A DNA stretch of 7,291 bases, taken from contig JALHNN010000130.1 in NCBI GenBank assembly GCA_022843505.1, forward strand, positions 1 to 7,291, in the 5' to 3' direction. The notes beneath the pieces are model-generated. The model had not been told where the DNA came from, ran no database searches, and saw only the letters and a program-made list of their open reading frames with translations. Numbering within the stretch: the first letter of the stretch is position 1; each line of letters begins with the position of its first letter. This stretch comes from Sulfuritalea sp. (GTDB lineage: Bacteria > Pseudomonadota > Gammaproteobacteria > Burkholderiales > Rhodocyclaceae). A program made the position numbers and the translations under genes. Of the stretch, positions 5,727 through 7,291 are shown piece by piece.

Positions 5727-7085
5727 CTATTTCTGCCCCGTCACGATTTTGCCGGTGACGAGGCTGATCTCAGCCTCTGGCAGTCGGGCGGCGAGCCAGC
5801 GCCGCAAGCGCTGGGTCTCGGCGGCGGGCAAGCCGCGCGGCGCGTCGAGGGCGACCAGCACCTGTAGCCGCGCTGTGCCGTTGGCATCCTTGCGTGTGGT
5901 TGCGGTAACCGTGACGCCGGCCAGGGCCGGGAGTTGCGCGTTGATCTCGCGCTCGATACGGGCAAGCTCGGCCACCGTGGCGTCCAGCCTCGCCAGCCGG
6001 GCTTCCATCTCCGCCAACCGCGCAGACTTTTCCTCCTGCACGACGAGCGAGCGATGCAGCAGATCCTGCTGCAACTCGCGCTTGAGCGAGCCCAGTTCCT
6101 GCGTCGCATCCGAAGGACGGCGCAGGCTCAATCGTGTGCCGGCCAGGTCGGCGCCCGGCAGGCGCTGGTTGAGATCGGTTTCGAGTTCCGCCGTTGCGCC
6201 GCGGCCGATCACGGTCAGGCGGATTTCGCCCTTCGCGCGGTCAGCCTGGTGCGAAATCAGCGTCAGGTCCTCGCGTGCTTCCACCGCCTGGCGCACGAAG
6301 CGGGCGACTCGGCCGTTGAAGAGTTCCGTCTGCACCAGGTCCCAGGCGAGGTAGGTGCTGGGCACCAGGGTCACTGTCACGGCCAGCGCGATCACCAGTC
6401 GTCCGCGGCGGCGCGCTGCCTCGTCGGGAAAGGTGTGCTGCGGCAGGCGCAGGATGCGCATGATGGCGAGTGTCGCCAGCGCAATGAAGACGCCGTTGAT
6501 CAGGAACAGGTAGAAGGCGCCGAGGAAAAAGCGCGGTTGTCCGGTAGCTATGCCGAAGCCGGCGGTGCACAACGGGGGCATCAAGGCCGTGGCGATGGCG
6601 ACGCCGGGGATCAGCGTGGCTTTTTCCTTGCGCGAGAGCCCGATAGCGCCAGCGGCGCCACCGAAGAAGGCGATCAGCACGTCCCACAGATTCGGCGAGG
6701 TCCGCGCCAGCAGTTCGGAATGGGCCTCCTTGATCGGGGTCAGGAAGAAATACAGCGTCGAGGCGAACAGGCTGATGAGGACGAAGGTCGCCAAATTTCG
6801 GAAGCAGTGTCGGATCAGCTCGTAGTCGTGGATCGCAGCGCCGAAACCGATGCCGATGATGGGGCCCATCAAAGGCGAGATCAGCATGGCGCCGATGATC
6901 ACGGCCGTGGAATTAACGTTGAGCCCGACCGAGGCGATGACGATGGCGAACATCAGCACCCACAGGTTGGTACCGCCGACGCGTGCGTTGTCGCGGATTG
7001 CGGCGTCAATCTCATCCGGGTCGGCCTGGCCGGAACGCAGGCTGAGCAGGCGCAGGAGACTGAATGTGCTGGGGATGGCGGGCAT
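5727..7085 (-). CDS. DUF389 integral membrane protein with coiled-coil C-terminal region
   Basis: The product is 452 aa. Residues about 41-250 hold some six or seven hydrophobic helices. The conserved DUF389 core is plain: NSTAVIIGAMLISPLMGPI (58-76) with the following G-I-G-F-G, then ATALMPPLC (165-173) and a Asn-Gly pair in the FLINGVF helix (194-200). The family, known as an uncharacterised hydrophobic protein group, has no settled function. After the last helix the protein continues with a soluble region: an alpha/beta segment (255-325), a probable coiled coil (about 333-385, many Leu/Glu/Arg/Ala), and a last alpha/beta segment (390-445) with strands V-T-V-T-A-T and L-Q-V-L-V-A-L. The start at 7085 lacks a clear ribosome binding site and lies eight bases after the preceding stop, so coupled translation is likely. 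A 45-base gap without a terminator leads to the next gene. Confidence 0.92.
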   Translation of the reverse strand: MPAIPSTFSLLRLLSLRSGQADPDEIDAAIRDNARVGGTNLWVLMFAIVIASVGLNVNSTAVIIGAMLISPLMGPIIGIGFGAAIHDYELIRHCFRNLATFVLISLFASTLYFFLTPIKEAHSELLARTSPNLWDVLIAFFGGAAGAIGLSRKEKATLIPGVAIATALMPPLCTAGFGIATGQPRFFLGAFYLFLINGVFIALATLAIMRILRLPQHTFPDEAARRRGRLVIALAVTVTLVPSTYLAWDLVQTELFNGRVARFVRQAVEAREDLTLISHQADRAKGEIRLTVIGRGATAELETDLNQRLPGADLAGTRLSLRRPSDATQELGSLKRELQQDLLHRSLVVQEEKSARLAEMEARLARLDATVAELARIEREINAQLPALAGVTVTATTRKDANGTARLQVLVALDAPRGLPAAETQRLRRWLAARLPEAEISLVTGKIVTGQK

Positions 7086-7093
7086 GGCGGAAA

Positions 7094-7291
7094 TCAGCGC
7101 GCCTGGGCGCGGCGGATGCGCTGCAGGAGTTCAGCAATATCGACCGGCTTGGACAGGAGAGCGGCCATGCTGCCGGTGGCCTTGAAGCTGTCAATGGCAG
7201 TTTCGAGCGACTTGGGCAGCAGCACCGCGGAGGGCAGTCGCGCCCAGGTGACCTGGAGCCGACCGGCGCGCAGCAGTTCGATGGCATCGTC
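7094..7291 (-). CDS. C-terminal end of a probable response-regulator receiver domain protein (partial)
   Basis: An open frame enters at base 7291 and stops with TGA at 7094-7096, giving the last 65 residues of a protein. It has no start inside the window. The end fits the second half of a CheY-like receiver domain: helix D-A-I-E-L-L-R, strand S-A-V-L-L, helix LETAIDSFKATG, then strand A-A-L-L-S-K-P, where the Lys-Pro pair matches the conserved Lys and cis-Pro, and a closing helix DIAELLQRIRRAQ. The phosphorylated Asp would lie outside the window, so this rests on pattern only. The protein ends right after the domain, so it is a stand-alone receiver or a hybrid kinase with a terminal receiver. 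Eight bases separate it from the DUF389 gene, suggesting one transcript. Confidence 0.5.
   Translation of the reverse strand, partial: DDAIELLRAGRLQVTWARLPSAVLLPKSLETAIDSFKATGSMAALLSKPVDIAELLQRIRRAQAR

Noticed and set aside
7012..7287. Minus-strand 91-codon frame across the DUF389 start
   Set aside because: It overlaps both the DUF389 start and the receiver-like C-terminus in another frame, and its Cys/Pro/Arg/Ser-rich translation looks like an out-of-frame product.

Overview
The window is a high-GC proteobacterial chromosomal segment, probably beta- or gammaproteobacterial judging from the mix of lipoprotein, type IV prepilin and DUF families; the genus cannot be named from the sequence. 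Every supportable gene is on the minus strand, so biological order runs from base 7291 down to base 1. No tRNA, rRNA, CRISPR array, insertion sequence or phage gene was seen.

Upstream block (7291 to 2653). It opens with the last 65 codons of a gene whose C-terminus looks like a response-regulator receiver domain. Eight bases later comes a DUF389 integral membrane protein with a long coiled-coil tail. After a 45-base gap there is a very compact run: a single-pass membrane protein (143 aa), a type IV prepilin-like protein with a proline-rich linker and a 12-cysteine C-terminal domain (421 aa), possibly a tiny basic protein (49 aa), a META/HslJ-type lipoprotein (156 aa), and a secreted PliG-like (g-type lysozyme inhibitor-like) protein (242 aa). 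Two junctions are ATGA overlaps. If the 49-aa ORF is real, the run has no untranslated gap from 5681 to 2653. Apart from the 49-aa candidate, all of these products have export or membrane signals, so the unit looks dedicated to the cell envelope or surface. The pilin-like gene is modular, and its Cys-rich module is clearly lower in GC than its pilin module.

Intergenic region (2165-2652). About 490 bases separate the two operons. The right half is only about 52% GC. No gene was recognised there. A 16-base perfect inverted repeat sits upstream of a weak promoter-like element for the next operon.

Downstream block (2164 to 1). A DUF3616 beta-propeller-like protein, a YegS/diacylglycerol-kinase-family lipid kinase, and the first 16 codons of a calcineurin-like metallophosphoesterase form a second operon. 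The kinase stop and phosphoesterase start overlap by four bases. A lipid kinase coupled to a phosphoesterase suggests lipid or phospho-metabolite turnover; the substrates are unknown.

The most interesting part is the 5681-2653 unit: an unusual prepilin with a disulfide-rich head, a coupled membrane partner that resembles a pilin without the processing site, and two envelope proteins, one resembling a lysozyme inhibitor.
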